A stretch of DNA of 44,616 nucleotides, from NCBI GenBank assembly GCA_945969495.1, contig CAMFOH010000004.1:1-44616 (forward strand), in the 5' to 3' direction. This document shows positions 25,839-33,546 of this stretch, piece after piece. Under the pieces are notes generated by a model that did not search any database, had not been told where the DNA came from, and worked only from the letters and a program-made list of their open reading frames with translations. Source of the stretch: an uncultured Mollicutes bacterium. Lineage in GTDB: Bacteria; Bacillota_I; Bacilli_A; RF39; UBA660. The translations under genes and the position numbers were made by a program. How positions within the stretch are numbered: the stretch's first letter is position 1; every line of letters begins with the position of its first letter.

Positions 25839-27164
25839 TTATTTTTTTAAAATAATTTCATTTACTACTTCATCATCAGAAAAATGTAATATTTTATTTC
25901 CTATTATCTGGTAATCTTCATGACCTTTGCCTAAAACCATTAATATTTTGTTATCATCTAATAATGATATTCCTTTTTTAATAGCATCTTTTCTATCATA
26001 GATAACTTCATATTTTCCTTTTGCTCCTTTTAAAATATCTTTCATTATTTTCTTTTCGTCTTCATTTCTTGGATTATCATTAGTAAATATAACGTATGAA
26101 GAATTCATGCAAGCTATCTTTGCCATTAATGGTCTTTTTGATTTATCCCTGTTACCTCCACAACCAATTATTGTTATTATTCCATTATTATTTATCTTTC
26201 TAACTGTTTTTAGAACTTTTTTTACCGCATCTGGAGTATGCGCATAATCAACAAATATTACGTTTGTTTTATATATTATTTTTTGCATTCTACCTTTTGG
26301 TTCTTTTAAAAATTTAAATTTATTTCCAATGTCATTTACATCATATCCTAAATTTTTAATTATATAGTAAGCATACAAAAAATTATAAACGTTAAACATT
26401 CCTACTAATGGTATGTTAAAGGATTTATTTATTTTATCTTTTATTAATATTTTTGTATCTGTTAAATCATTAATTACGTTTTTTATTTTTACGTTTTTTC
26501 CTATAATAAAATTATTATTTTCTTTATTAATAAATTTTTTATATTCTTTACATTTTTTGTTTAAAATACATATTTTATTATTTCTTGTCATATTAATTAT
26601 TTTTCTTTTACTTTTAACATAATCTTTCATTGTATGATGATAATCCAAATGATCTTGAGTTATATTAGTAACTGCTATCGCATCAAATAAAAGTCCATAA
26701 ACTCTATCTTGCTTTAAAGCATGACTTGACACTTCCATTACAACCACTTCACAGCTTTTTTCTTTAGCATCCATTATTAAATTATATAAAATATCAATGG
26801 ATGGTGTTGTGTTATCAAGTGGGATAACAGTATCTTCTAAATAGAAACCTATGGTACCAATATATGCTGTTTTAACACCCATCATGTTAAGCATTTGATA
26901 TATTAAATAGCAGGTTGTAGTCTTACCATTCGTTCCAGTAACCCCTATTAATTTTATATCTTTTATATTTTCATAATAATACTCTTTAAGATAATCATAA
27001 ATAGATTTAACATGTTTTGTCTTAATATCAAACTCATCACTTGTTTCAGTAATGATTAAAGAAGCTCCATTATTTATTGCATCTATCACATATTTTTTAT
27101 TTTTATCATTAACTAAAAATACGTCTTCCTTCTTAATTTTACTAGAATCTATCCATAAACGCAT
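25839..27164 (-). CDS. murE: UDP-MurNAc-tripeptide ligase MurE, meso-DAP type
   Basis: MurE adds the third amino acid to the peptidoglycan stem peptide in the cytosol. The Mur ligase ATP loop is GVTGTNGKTTTCYL. The central domain has EVSSHALKQDRVYG and NITQDHLDYHHTM, and the C-terminal domain has FVDYAHTPDAVKKVL and VLGKGHEDYQ. The substrate-selecting motif reads DNPR (in FTNDNPRNEDE), which marks meso-diaminopimelate enzymes rather than lysine enzymes. At 441 residues it is shorter than most, mainly in the N-terminal UDP-binding domain. GAAGGTGATAAA precedes the ATG. It lies downstream of the retron and is not in a dcw cluster. Confidence 0.93.
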   Translation of the reverse strand: MRLWIDSSKIKKEDVFLVNDKNKKYVIDAINNGASLIITETSDEFDIKTKHVKSIYDYLKEYYYENIKDIKLIGVTGTNGKTTTCYLIYQMLNMMGVKTAYIGTIGFYLEDTVIPLDNTTPSIDILYNLIMDAKEKSCEVVVMEVSSHALKQDRVYGLLFDAIAVTNITQDHLDYHHTMKDYVKSKRKIINMTRNNKICILNKKCKEYKKFINKENNNFIIGKNVKIKNVINDLTDTKILIKDKINKSFNIPLVGMFNVYNFLYAYYIIKNLGYDVNDIGNKFKFLKEPKGRMQKIIYKTNVIFVDYAHTPDAVKKVLKTVRKINNNGIITIIGCGGNRDKSKRPLMAKIACMNSSYVIFTNDNPRNEDEKKIMKDILKGAKGKYEVIYDRKDAIKKGISLLDDNKILMVLGKGHEDYQIIGNKILHFSDDEVVNEIILKK

Positions 27165-27206
27165 TTTATCACCTTCTATATTTGTTTATGTAAATGTGAT
27201 AAAATT

Positions 27207-27248
27207 GCAACAAAAAAAGAAGAAACTTTTGTTTATTCTTTTTTGTTA
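27207..27248 (-). terminator. Possible terminator after the retron reverse transcriptase
   Basis: GTAACAAAAAAGAA pairs with TTCTTTTTTTGTTGC on the minus strand around an A/T-rich loop. It lies between the reverse transcriptase and murE. The T run is inside the stem rather than after it, so its strength is uncertain. Confidence 0.42.
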
Positions 27249-27293
27249 CATTTTATTATCATTTATGTTGTTTTTCTTAATATGTATTAACGA

Positions 27294-28235
27294 TTATAAT
27301 ATATCTTTTATTAACTTTTTATAATTTTGAAATTCAGTATTCATTAACTCTATTTGTAAAACAAAATTTATCCTTCCAAGTAATTTTTTTAAATATAGTT
27401 CTTTATCCTTCACTTTTATTTTCTTTATATGATCATTTATCCCATACTTAGATGCATAATACATTTCTTGTCTTATTTTTCTTTTATACTTCTTACATAT
27501 ACTTATCTTTTTATTAATAACAATACCCGTTACCAATTGTCTTTGACTTTGCTTAATAACTTTTGTTTTTCTTTTGTTTAATTTAAATCCATTCTCAGTT
27601 AATAATTTCTCTACGTAAGTAATTAAATTGTTTACGTTAAAATCGCCAGAAAAAGTCATATCATCTGAGTATCTTGTATAAGTTATATTATTTTCTTTTG
27701 AGTAACTACTAACAAGTTCATCAAACTTTCTCATAACTAAGTTAGATATATAGCCACTAGTAGGTGCTCCTTGAGGAAGCGTATTATGGTAACAACATAA
27801 ATTAGTTAATAATATTCCTAAGCTTTTAGGATATAATGCTTCATAAAAGCAAGTGCTATATACTTTATCAAACGTTATGTTATTAAAAAAATTTTTAATA
27901 TCTAATTTAACAATGATATTTTTATTAACATGATATTTAGCATTATCTTTTACAGAATAATTCTTTCTATATGATGTTACACAATCTGCCAAACGTTTAT
28001 CTTCTAAAATATTTTTAAGTATATTTTTTTGAATGTTTTTTAGCTCATCACTTGGTTCATATAAAAACCTTAGTTTACCATTTTTCTTTTTAATTATTAA
28101 TTCATCATAGTTAGAATCTATATTATTACTAATATTATAAAGTATCTTTTTAACCATTTTAATATTAGTAGTGTTAACTAAATTAAGAGATAGTAAAAAC
28201 TCGTTATATTTATCATCTGTTAAATATCTCCACAT
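27294..28235 (-). CDS. Retron-type reverse transcriptase
   Basis: A 313-residue RNA-directed DNA polymerase with retron hallmarks. These are the domain X motif NAKYH (98-102, fitting NAxxH), catalytic Asp112 in VKLDIKNFFNNIT, LPQGAPTSG (153-161), the active-site YSDD (189-192, in RYSDDMTFSGD) and the VTG motif (235-237, in RQLVTGIVIN). The length is normal for retrons, with no fused effector domain. The ATG at 28235 is preferred over one at 28244, because AGGGAG lies 9 bases before the former and directly abuts the latter. The msr-msd RNA gene lies just upstream and ends 10-18 bases before the start. No nuclease, ribosyltransferase, HTH or transmembrane effector gene is next to it: metS is upstream and murE downstream. 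Probably makes msDNA for phage defence. Confidence 0.93.
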   Translation of the reverse strand: MWRYLTDDKYNEFLLSLNLVNTTNIKMVKKILYNISNNIDSNYDELIIKKKNGKLRFLYEPSDELKNIQKNILKNILEDKRLADCVTSYRKNYSVKDNAKYHVNKNIIVKLDIKNFFNNITFDKVYSTCFYEALYPKSLGILLTNLCCYHNTLPQGAPTSGYISNLVMRKFDELVSSYSKENNITYTRYSDDMTFSGDFNVNNLITYVEKLLTENGFKLNKRKTKVIKQSQRQLVTGIVINKKISICKKYKRKIRQEMYYASKYGINDHIKKIKVKDKELYLKKLLGRINFVLQIELMNTEFQNYKKLIKDIL

Positions 28236-28253
28236 TTTTACCATCTCCCTATT

Positions 28254-28413
28254 ATAAGCAATACAAATATATTGTAATTACGAAATGTACGTTTAGCTAC
28301 ATGAAATGTAGGTTAGTACATTGAGTATTATCAATACAATACTATTAACATTTATCAATCTTTAGCGACTCGCTAAAGAGGTTTTTTGCTAAAACCTACA
28401 TGCTATTGCTTAT
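28254..28413 (-). ncRNA. Retron msr-msd RNA
   Basis: A 160-base region between metS and the reverse transcriptase is bounded by perfect 10-base inverted repeats: a1 ATAAGCAATA (28413-28404) and a2 TATTGCTTAT (28263-28254). An AGC follows within a1's end, giving a candidate branching guanosine. Then come hairpin 1 (AGGTTTT/AAAACCT, 28397-28379), hairpin 2 (CTTTAGCGA/TCGCTAAAG, 28378-28360), hairpin 3 (AGTATT/AATACT, 28343-28324) and a long hairpin 4 (AATGTAC/GTACATT with inner CTACAT/ATGTAG, 28322-28284). Hairpins 1 and 2 fit msr; hairpin 4, perhaps with 3, fits the reverse-transcribed msd. The layout a1-msr-msd-a2-RT is the standard retron arrangement. The exact branch base and msDNA ends are inference. 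Confidence 0.87.
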
Positions 28414-28420
28414 GAATATT

Positions 28421-28426
28421 ATTATA
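28421..28426 (-). promoter_or_regulatory. -10 element of the retron promoter
   Basis: A perfect TATAAT at 28426-28421 would start transcription about at 28414, exactly at the first base of the a1 repeat. No good -35 box is visible 16-18 bases upstream. Confidence 0.58.
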
Positions 28427-28455
28427 CACTAATAATATCTATAAATTATTATTTT

Positions 28456-30003
28456 TTAAAGATTTTCTATTTCTTTTAATTTAGCATCTTTATCAATTCT
28501 TGCAAATAATACTTCTGGTTTCATGTTGCTATAAGTATTATTATCTTTAAATTCTAAAGAATTATCGCTAGTATTTAATTGTTTTAATATTTCTTTAGAA
28601 GTTTTAGTTAAGAAAGGATTAAGCTGATTTGCACAAACTCTGATAGATTCTAATAAGTTATATAAAACAGTCTGTAATCTATCTTGTTTATCTTCTTGCT
28701 TTGCAAGTTGCCAAGGAGTTGTTTCATCAATATATTTATTACTACGTCTTAATACATCAAATATTTCATCTAATGCTAAACCAATTTCTAACTTATCCAT
28801 CTTCTTTTCTAATTTTTTATCTAACTCATTTACCATATTAATTAATTCAGTATCAACGTCTTCATTTACATTTTTATTAACAACCACACCATCAAAGTAT
28901 TTATTAGCCATAGAAATTGTTCTGTTAACTAAATTACCTAATGTATTAGCTAAATCAGTATTAGTTCTTTCTATTAGTAATTCATAAGTTAAGTTTCCAT
29001 CGTTTGCAAATGGTATTTCATGTAGTACATAATATCTTACGGCATCTACTCCAAATAAGTCTACCAAATCATCAGCATATATAGCATTACCTCTTGATTT
29101 ACCTATCTTATCATTATTAGTTAAAAGCCATGGATGACCAAACACTTGTTTTGGAAGCTCTAAATCTAAACTCCATAAAAAGCATGGCCAGTAAATGGTA
29201 TGAAACCTAATAATATCTTTACCAATTAAATGAAGATCTGCAGGCCACCACTTATTAAATTCATCAGTTGAACCGTCTGGATCATAACCTATGTTAGTTA
29301 TGTAGTTTGTAAGAGCATCAAGCCATACGTAAACCACGTGTTTAGGGTCAATGTCTACTGGTATTCCCCAATCAAATGAAGTTCTTGAAACACATAAATC
29401 TTGTAAACCTGGTTTAATAAAGTTATTTAACATTTCGTTTTTTCTTGATTCTGGCCTAATAAATTCAGGATGAGACTCAATGTATTCAACTAGTTTGTCT
29501 TGATACTTAGATAATTTAAAAAAGTAAGCTTCTTCTTTTTTTTCTTGAACATCTCTTCCACAATCAGGACACTTACCATCAACTAATTGAGATTCTGTCC
29601 AAAAAGACTCACAAGGAGTACAATAAAGTCCTTTATATTCTCCTTTATAAATATCACCTTTATCATACATCTTGTCAAATATTTTTTGAACTATTCTCTC
29701 GTGATTTGGATCAGTTGTTCTAACAAATTTATCATAAGAAGTATTCATAACATCCCATATTCTTTTTATTTCTTTAGCAACATCATCCACAAACTCTTTT
29801 GGTGTTATGCCTTTATCTTTTGCTTTAAGTTCTATTTTCTCACCATGCTCATCAGTACCAGTTTGAAAATATACATCATATCCTTTTTGTCTTTTATACC
29901 TCGCAATAGCATCTGCTAAAACTATTTCATAAGTATTTCCGATATGAGGTTTACCAGAAGTATACGCAATTGCAGTTGAAATATAATATTTTTTCTTATC
30001 CAT
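28456..30003 (-). CDS. metS: Methionyl-tRNA synthetase
   Basis: This class I synthetase charges tRNA-Met. The start YYISTAIAYTSGKPHIGNTY contains the HIGH-type motif as HIGN. The zinc knuckle is CTPCESFW ... CPDCGR, and the KMSKS loop reads KIGKS (in NNDKIGKSRGNAIY). A helical anticodon-binding domain follows. At 515 residues it ends without the C-terminal tRNA-binding OB-fold found in many longer bacterial MetRS. GAAAGGAAGATTAAA precedes the ATG. A T-box leader and a strong promoter lie directly upstream, so it is regulated by uncharged tRNA-Met. The retron RNA gene starts about 40 bases after its end. Confidence 0.96.
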   Translation of the reverse strand: MDKKKYYISTAIAYTSGKPHIGNTYEIVLADAIARYKRQKGYDVYFQTGTDEHGEKIELKAKDKGITPKEFVDDVAKEIKRIWDVMNTSYDKFVRTTDPNHERIVQKIFDKMYDKGDIYKGEYKGLYCTPCESFWTESQLVDGKCPDCGRDVQEKKEEAYFFKLSKYQDKLVEYIESHPEFIRPESRKNEMLNNFIKPGLQDLCVSRTSFDWGIPVDIDPKHVVYVWLDALTNYITNIGYDPDGSTDEFNKWWPADLHLIGKDIIRFHTIYWPCFLWSLDLELPKQVFGHPWLLTNNDKIGKSRGNAIYADDLVDLFGVDAVRYYVLHEIPFANDGNLTYELLIERTNTDLANTLGNLVNRTISMANKYFDGVVVNKNVNEDVDTELINMVNELDKKLEKKMDKLEIGLALDEIFDVLRRSNKYIDETTPWQLAKQEDKQDRLQTVLYNLLESIRVCANQLNPFLTKTSKEILKQLNTSDNSLEFKDNNTYSNMKPEVLFARIDKDAKLKEIENL

Positions 30004-30024
30004 TTTAATCTTCCTTTCTATAAA

Positions 30025-30252
30025 TAAAAAAGCTCATCCTATAAAGGATGAACTCTAAGTCCACGGTACCACCTTTGTTCTAGATTATTAATCTAGCACT
30101 CATACTTTTAACGCAAGCTAACGTTTTAACCTATTGGATTAAAAAGCTCATCTGACCATTTATATAAATACTCTTCTATGTATGCTTTCACCTTATCATA
30201 CTCTCTTTTAATAGTTTTTCTTTATACTCTTCAAAATCAATGCCTTTAAAAC
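30025..30252 (-). promoter_or_regulatory. T-box riboswitch leader of metS
   Basis: This ~230-base leader fills the gap between metS and the ATPase gene. It holds the T-box sequence AAAGGTGGTACCGTGG at 30076-30061. Stem III (CTAGATTA/TAATCTAG) lies just before it. The terminator GTTCATCC/GGATGAGC with TTTTTT follows at about 30053-30025. A stem I tip (GTATG ... GGTG ... CATAC) is visible upstream. ATG triplets at 30159-30157 and 30151-30149 in the returning strand are the candidate specifiers for methionine; AUG followed by G at 30159 is preferred. Methionine specificity rests on the downstream gene plus these codons. Confidence 0.92.
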
Positions 30253-30258
30253 AAGTAA

Positions 30259-30287
30259 ATTATAGCACATTAATTATTATAATTCAA
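30259..30287 (-). promoter_or_regulatory. Promoter of the metS T-box transcript
   Basis: TTGAAT (30287-30282), a 17-base spacer and a perfect TATAAT (30264-30259) lie immediately upstream of the T-box leader. Confidence 0.8.
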
Positions 30288-30297
30288 CAACTTATTA

Positions 30298-31107
30298 TTA
30301 TAACTTTTCATTAATTATTTTTTCTATAGCATGAAAAATACCATCTTTCTCACATGACTTTGTAATAAAATTTGCTTTTTCCTTTAACTCATCAATTGCA
30401 TTATCTACTGCAATATTAACTCCTTTATCCATAAACATAGATAAGTCATTTAAATCATCACCAATTCTAACGCTATCTTCAATATTTATGTTTAAATACT
30501 CTAATAATTTAAGAACAGCTTTTCCTTTATTAACATCTTTTGGGGCAATATCAATCCAAATATTACCATTATCTTTAAATGAACTATCATATAAACTTCT
30601 ATGCCTGTTTAATATCTTAACATCAGAAATTTTTTCTACTTCTTCTATTATTTTTTTTACTACATCGATGTTTTTATGACTTATTGTAACTTGGGTTATT
30701 GGATTTTCATTATACATATCTTTAGTTATATTCAAAATAAGCTCTTCTTCACTTGGATACTTAATCTTGTTTGTATAAGTGGTCTTTAATCCACCAAAAA
30801 TAATCCTAGCATCATATTTATTAGAAAGTTCAAATAATCTTTTTAATGCATAATAATTAATTTGATTCTTATATATAATATTATTTTCTTTCCAATCATA
30901 TATAACTCCACCATTAGTACAAATTATATATTGTGATGCATTGATACTTTTAGCTAATTTCTTAGTATAATTAATTACCCTTCCACTTACCAAAACAAAT
31001 AATCCACCAATATTTTGATATTTATTAATACTATTTATATTTTTTAAAGAAACATTACCACCAACACAAAGAGTTCTATCAATATCTGAAAATATTATTT
31101 TTTTCAT
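30298..31107 (-). other. Cof-type HAD phosphatase module with its own possible start
   Basis: This is the C-terminal part of the fusion, described separately because it could also be translated alone. The ATG at 31107 follows ATGGAGATAGT, a good ribosome-binding site. The product would be 269 residues, the normal size of a free Cof-type phosphatase, with HAD motif I DIDRT, motif II VSGR and motif IV GDDLND. Such enzymes dephosphorylate sugar phosphates or flavin-pathway phosphates; the substrate is unknown. Confidence 0.72.
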
Positions 31108-33447
31108 ACTATCTCCATATATAACCCAGTTATTTTTCTTTTGAAAAATAATATTTAATAATCTACTTAGTAACACAAAAAGCCTAGTTGATAAGTACAT
31201 TAATGGTAATAGTATCAAAAGTGAATTTGGTGTTAATAATTCAAGAGAAAAAAACTCTCTTCCAAAGGGGGTTATAAGTGCTAAAATAAATATAATTGTT
31301 AATCCTATAAGTAGGGTTTTTCTAAGTAAATTAAGAGGTTTACTAATTCTATATATTAATAAAATCGCTGTATAACCGGTTATAATAACTGCAATTGTAG
31401 ACGTTTGCTCACTTGTAATTTTAAATATATTTGCCAAAAAAACTAACAATAAAATATTAATAACAGTAGTAATACCACTTGGTATTGCTTTACTTATAAC
31501 GTTTATTAAAAATTTACCTTTTACTAAATCATGATTTGGCTCTAAAGCTAAAATAAAAGCTGGAGCACCAATTGTCAAACTATTTATAAGAGTCATTTGA
31601 ATTGGTTGAAAAGGATATGTATAATTAATAAATATAAACAATACTGCGAGTAATGATGCATATAACGTTTTTGACAAAAATAAAGTAGCAGATCTTTCAA
31701 CGTTATTAATGGTTCTTCTTCCTTCTTTTACAATTTTTGGCATAGCATCAAAATTAGAATCTAAAAGTACTAATTCAGAAACATTTCTAGCAGCATCCGC
31801 TCCTGAATTCATCGCAATACCACAATCTGACTCTTTTAATGCTAATACATCATTTACTCCATCACCTGTCATTGCAACAACGTGACCATTATTTTTAAGT
31901 GCCCTTATCAATAATCTTTTTTGGTCAGGCTTAACACGACCAAAAATATTATTTTCTTCAACTATGCTATTTAAGTCGGTTTCATCATTTATTAATCTAG
32001 AATCAAATACACCTGTAACATCTATTCCAACACTTCTTGCAACCGTTTGGACAGTTTTAGGATTATCTCCTGAAATAACCTTTAACTCTACGTTATTATC
32101 TTTAAAAAATTGAATAGTATTAATAGCATCTTTTCTTACTTTATCCCTAATTAAAATAAGAGCCATAACATCTTTTTTTGAAGATAAAACATCTTTTTGT
32201 TTACTATCAATTCTTATTAATGCTAAAACCCTATTTTCACTAGATAACTTGTCAATTTTTTCTTTATATAATTTTAAGTCATCCCCTAAAATAAACTCAG
32301 GTGCACCCATTATATATGTATAATCTTTAAATTTTACTCCTGAGTATTTTCTTTCAGAAGAAAACGGAATAACTTCTATTGCTTTTTCTTTATGCGTATT
32401 TTTATATTTTTCATTTATAGCCTTAAAAGTAGGATTTTTATCATTTAAATTAGTTGATAAGGCCTCCATAATGGAATCTACCTCATTCATTTTATGATCA
32501 TTAAGTGGTATAACGTCATAAACCTCCATGTTTCCTTCGGTAATGGTTCCAGTTTTATCTAAACATAAAGTATCAACCCTAGCTAATGTTTCAAGGGAAT
32601 ATAAATCTTGCACTAATACGCTATATTTAGATAAACGAACAACACTTATAGCAAGTACCGTTGAAACAAGTAAAATAAGCCCTTCTGGTATCATACCAAT
32701 TAAGGCTGCAACAACCGTTATAACTGCATTTTGAGTAGTATTATTCTCAATACTAAATTGATTTAATAGAAGCAAGATGCCTATAGGTATAAGAGTAACA
32801 GATACATATTTTACAATTTTATTTAAAGAACGCATTATTTGAGAATTTATTTCTTTAGCCATCATTTTAGCATCATGAGATATTATGGATGTATAGTTAT
32901 CTATCCCAACATGTATTACTTTTGATGTTGCACTACCACTTACTATGAAACTACCTGATAACAAAGTATCACCATCTTTTTTTAAAATCGTTTTAGACTC
33001 TCCGGTAATAAAAGATTCATCAACTTCACAAGTGCCTTCTATTATTTTTGAGTCCGCAATTATTTGATCACCTAGTTCATAAACTATAACATCATCCAAA
33101 ACAACTTCGTTTACGTGTATACTTTTTTGTTTTCCATCCCTTATTACTTTAGCTTTAGAAGAAGATATAATAGATAATTTATCAACCGTTTTTTTTGCTC
33201 TAATCTCTTGAATTGTACTTATTAAAGTATTACATATAACAACCCCTAAAAATAATAAATTTTTGTATGATCCAACAAATATTATAGCAACACCTAAAAT
33301 TATGTTAATAAAGTTAAATAAAGTACATGTATTTTCAATTATAATTTCTTTAATACTTTTGCTTGGTGTTGTAGTATCATAATTAACTTGTCCTTTTTCT
33401 ATTCTTTCTTTTACTTCTAAACTAGTTAAACCGGAGATTTTTTTCAT
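30298..33447 (-). CDS. P-type cation ATPase fused in frame to a Cof-type HAD phosphatase
   Basis: Residues 1-780 are a complete P-type ATPase. They contain TGES (148-151), the membrane PEGL (254-257), the phosphorylation site DKTGT (297-301), a nucleotide-domain region with KVISGDNPKTV, the hinge TGDGVNDVLALKESD and C-terminal membrane helices. It resembles the HAD-IC cation-translocating ATPases of Gram-positive bacteria; the ion is not clear. From residue 781 a second protein begins, MKKIIFSDIDRTLC, with LVSGR, the cap and RIGDDLNDLSMF: a full Cof/HAD-IIB phosphatase of about 269 residues. No stop separates them. GGAG lies 5 bases before the internal ATG at 31107. ATG at 33447 is preferred (AGGTGTCAAG before it) over one 51 bases upstream. 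Confidence 0.86.
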   Translation of the reverse strand: MKKISGLTSLEVKERIEKGQVNYDTTTPSKSIKEIIIENTCTLFNFINIILGVAIIFVGSYKNLLFLGVVICNTLISTIQEIRAKKTVDKLSIISSSKAKVIRDGKQKSIHVNEVVLDDVIVYELGDQIIADSKIIEGTCEVDESFITGESKTILKKDGDTLLSGSFIVSGSATSKVIHVGIDNYTSIISHDAKMMAKEINSQIMRSLNKIVKYVSVTLIPIGILLLLNQFSIENNTTQNAVITVVAALIGMIPEGLILLVSTVLAISVVRLSKYSVLVQDLYSLETLARVDTLCLDKTGTITEGNMEVYDVIPLNDHKMNEVDSIMEALSTNLNDKNPTFKAINEKYKNTHKEKAIEVIPFSSERKYSGVKFKDYTYIMGAPEFILGDDLKLYKEKIDKLSSENRVLALIRIDSKQKDVLSSKKDVMALILIRDKVRKDAINTIQFFKDNNVELKVISGDNPKTVQTVARSVGIDVTGVFDSRLINDETDLNSIVEENNIFGRVKPDQKRLLIRALKNNGHVVAMTGDGVNDVLALKESDCGIAMNSGADAARNVSELVLLDSNFDAMPKIVKEGRRTINNVERSATLFLSKTLYASLLAVLFIFINYTYPFQPIQMTLINSLTIGAPAFILALEPNHDLVKGKFLINVISKAIPSGITTVINILLLVFLANIFKITSEQTSTIAVIITGYTAILLIYRISKPLNLLRKTLLIGLTIIFILALITPFGREFFSLELLTPNSLLILLPLMYLSTRLFVLLSRLLNIIFQKKNNWVIYGDSMKKIIFSDIDRTLCVGGNVSLKNINSINKYQNIGGLFVLVSGRVINYTKKLAKSINASQYIICTNGGVIYDWKENNIIYKNQINYYALKRLFELSNKYDARIIFGGLKTTYTNKIKYPSEEELILNITKDMYNENPITQVTISHKNIDVVKKIIEEVEKISDVKILNRHRSLYDSSFKDNGNIWIDIAPKDVNKGKAVLKLLEYLNINIEDSVRIGDDLNDLSMFMDKGVNIAVDNAIDELKEKANFITKSCEKDGIFHAIEKIINEKL

Positions 33448-33478
33448 CTTGACACCTACTTTTCTAACATATAGTATT

Positions 33479-33484
33479 ATTATA
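33479..33484 (-). promoter_or_regulatory. Possible -10 element of the ATPase-phosphatase gene
   Basis: TATAAT at 33484-33479, about 30 bases before the start codon. No convincing -35 box precedes it, so this is tentative. Confidence 0.4.
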
Positions 33485-33516
33485 CCATTTTTTACCAAGT
33501 TTAAAGATAATAATAA

Positions 33517-33546
33517 AAAGATAATACATTTTTATACATTATCTTT
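33517..33546 (-). terminator. Terminator at the end of the sigma factor gene
   Basis: AAAGATAAT pairs with ATTATCTTT around an A-rich loop and is followed by TTTATTATTATC on the minus strand. It overlaps the last codons of the sigma factor gene. Confidence 0.65.

Noticed and set aside
27052..27324. A plus-strand open frame with a hydrophobic segment, considered as a membrane effector for the retron
   Set aside because: It overlaps the murE start and the RT end, has no ribosome-binding site before any start in the non-overlapping part, and its hydrophobicity comes from T-rich sequence and the hairpin there.
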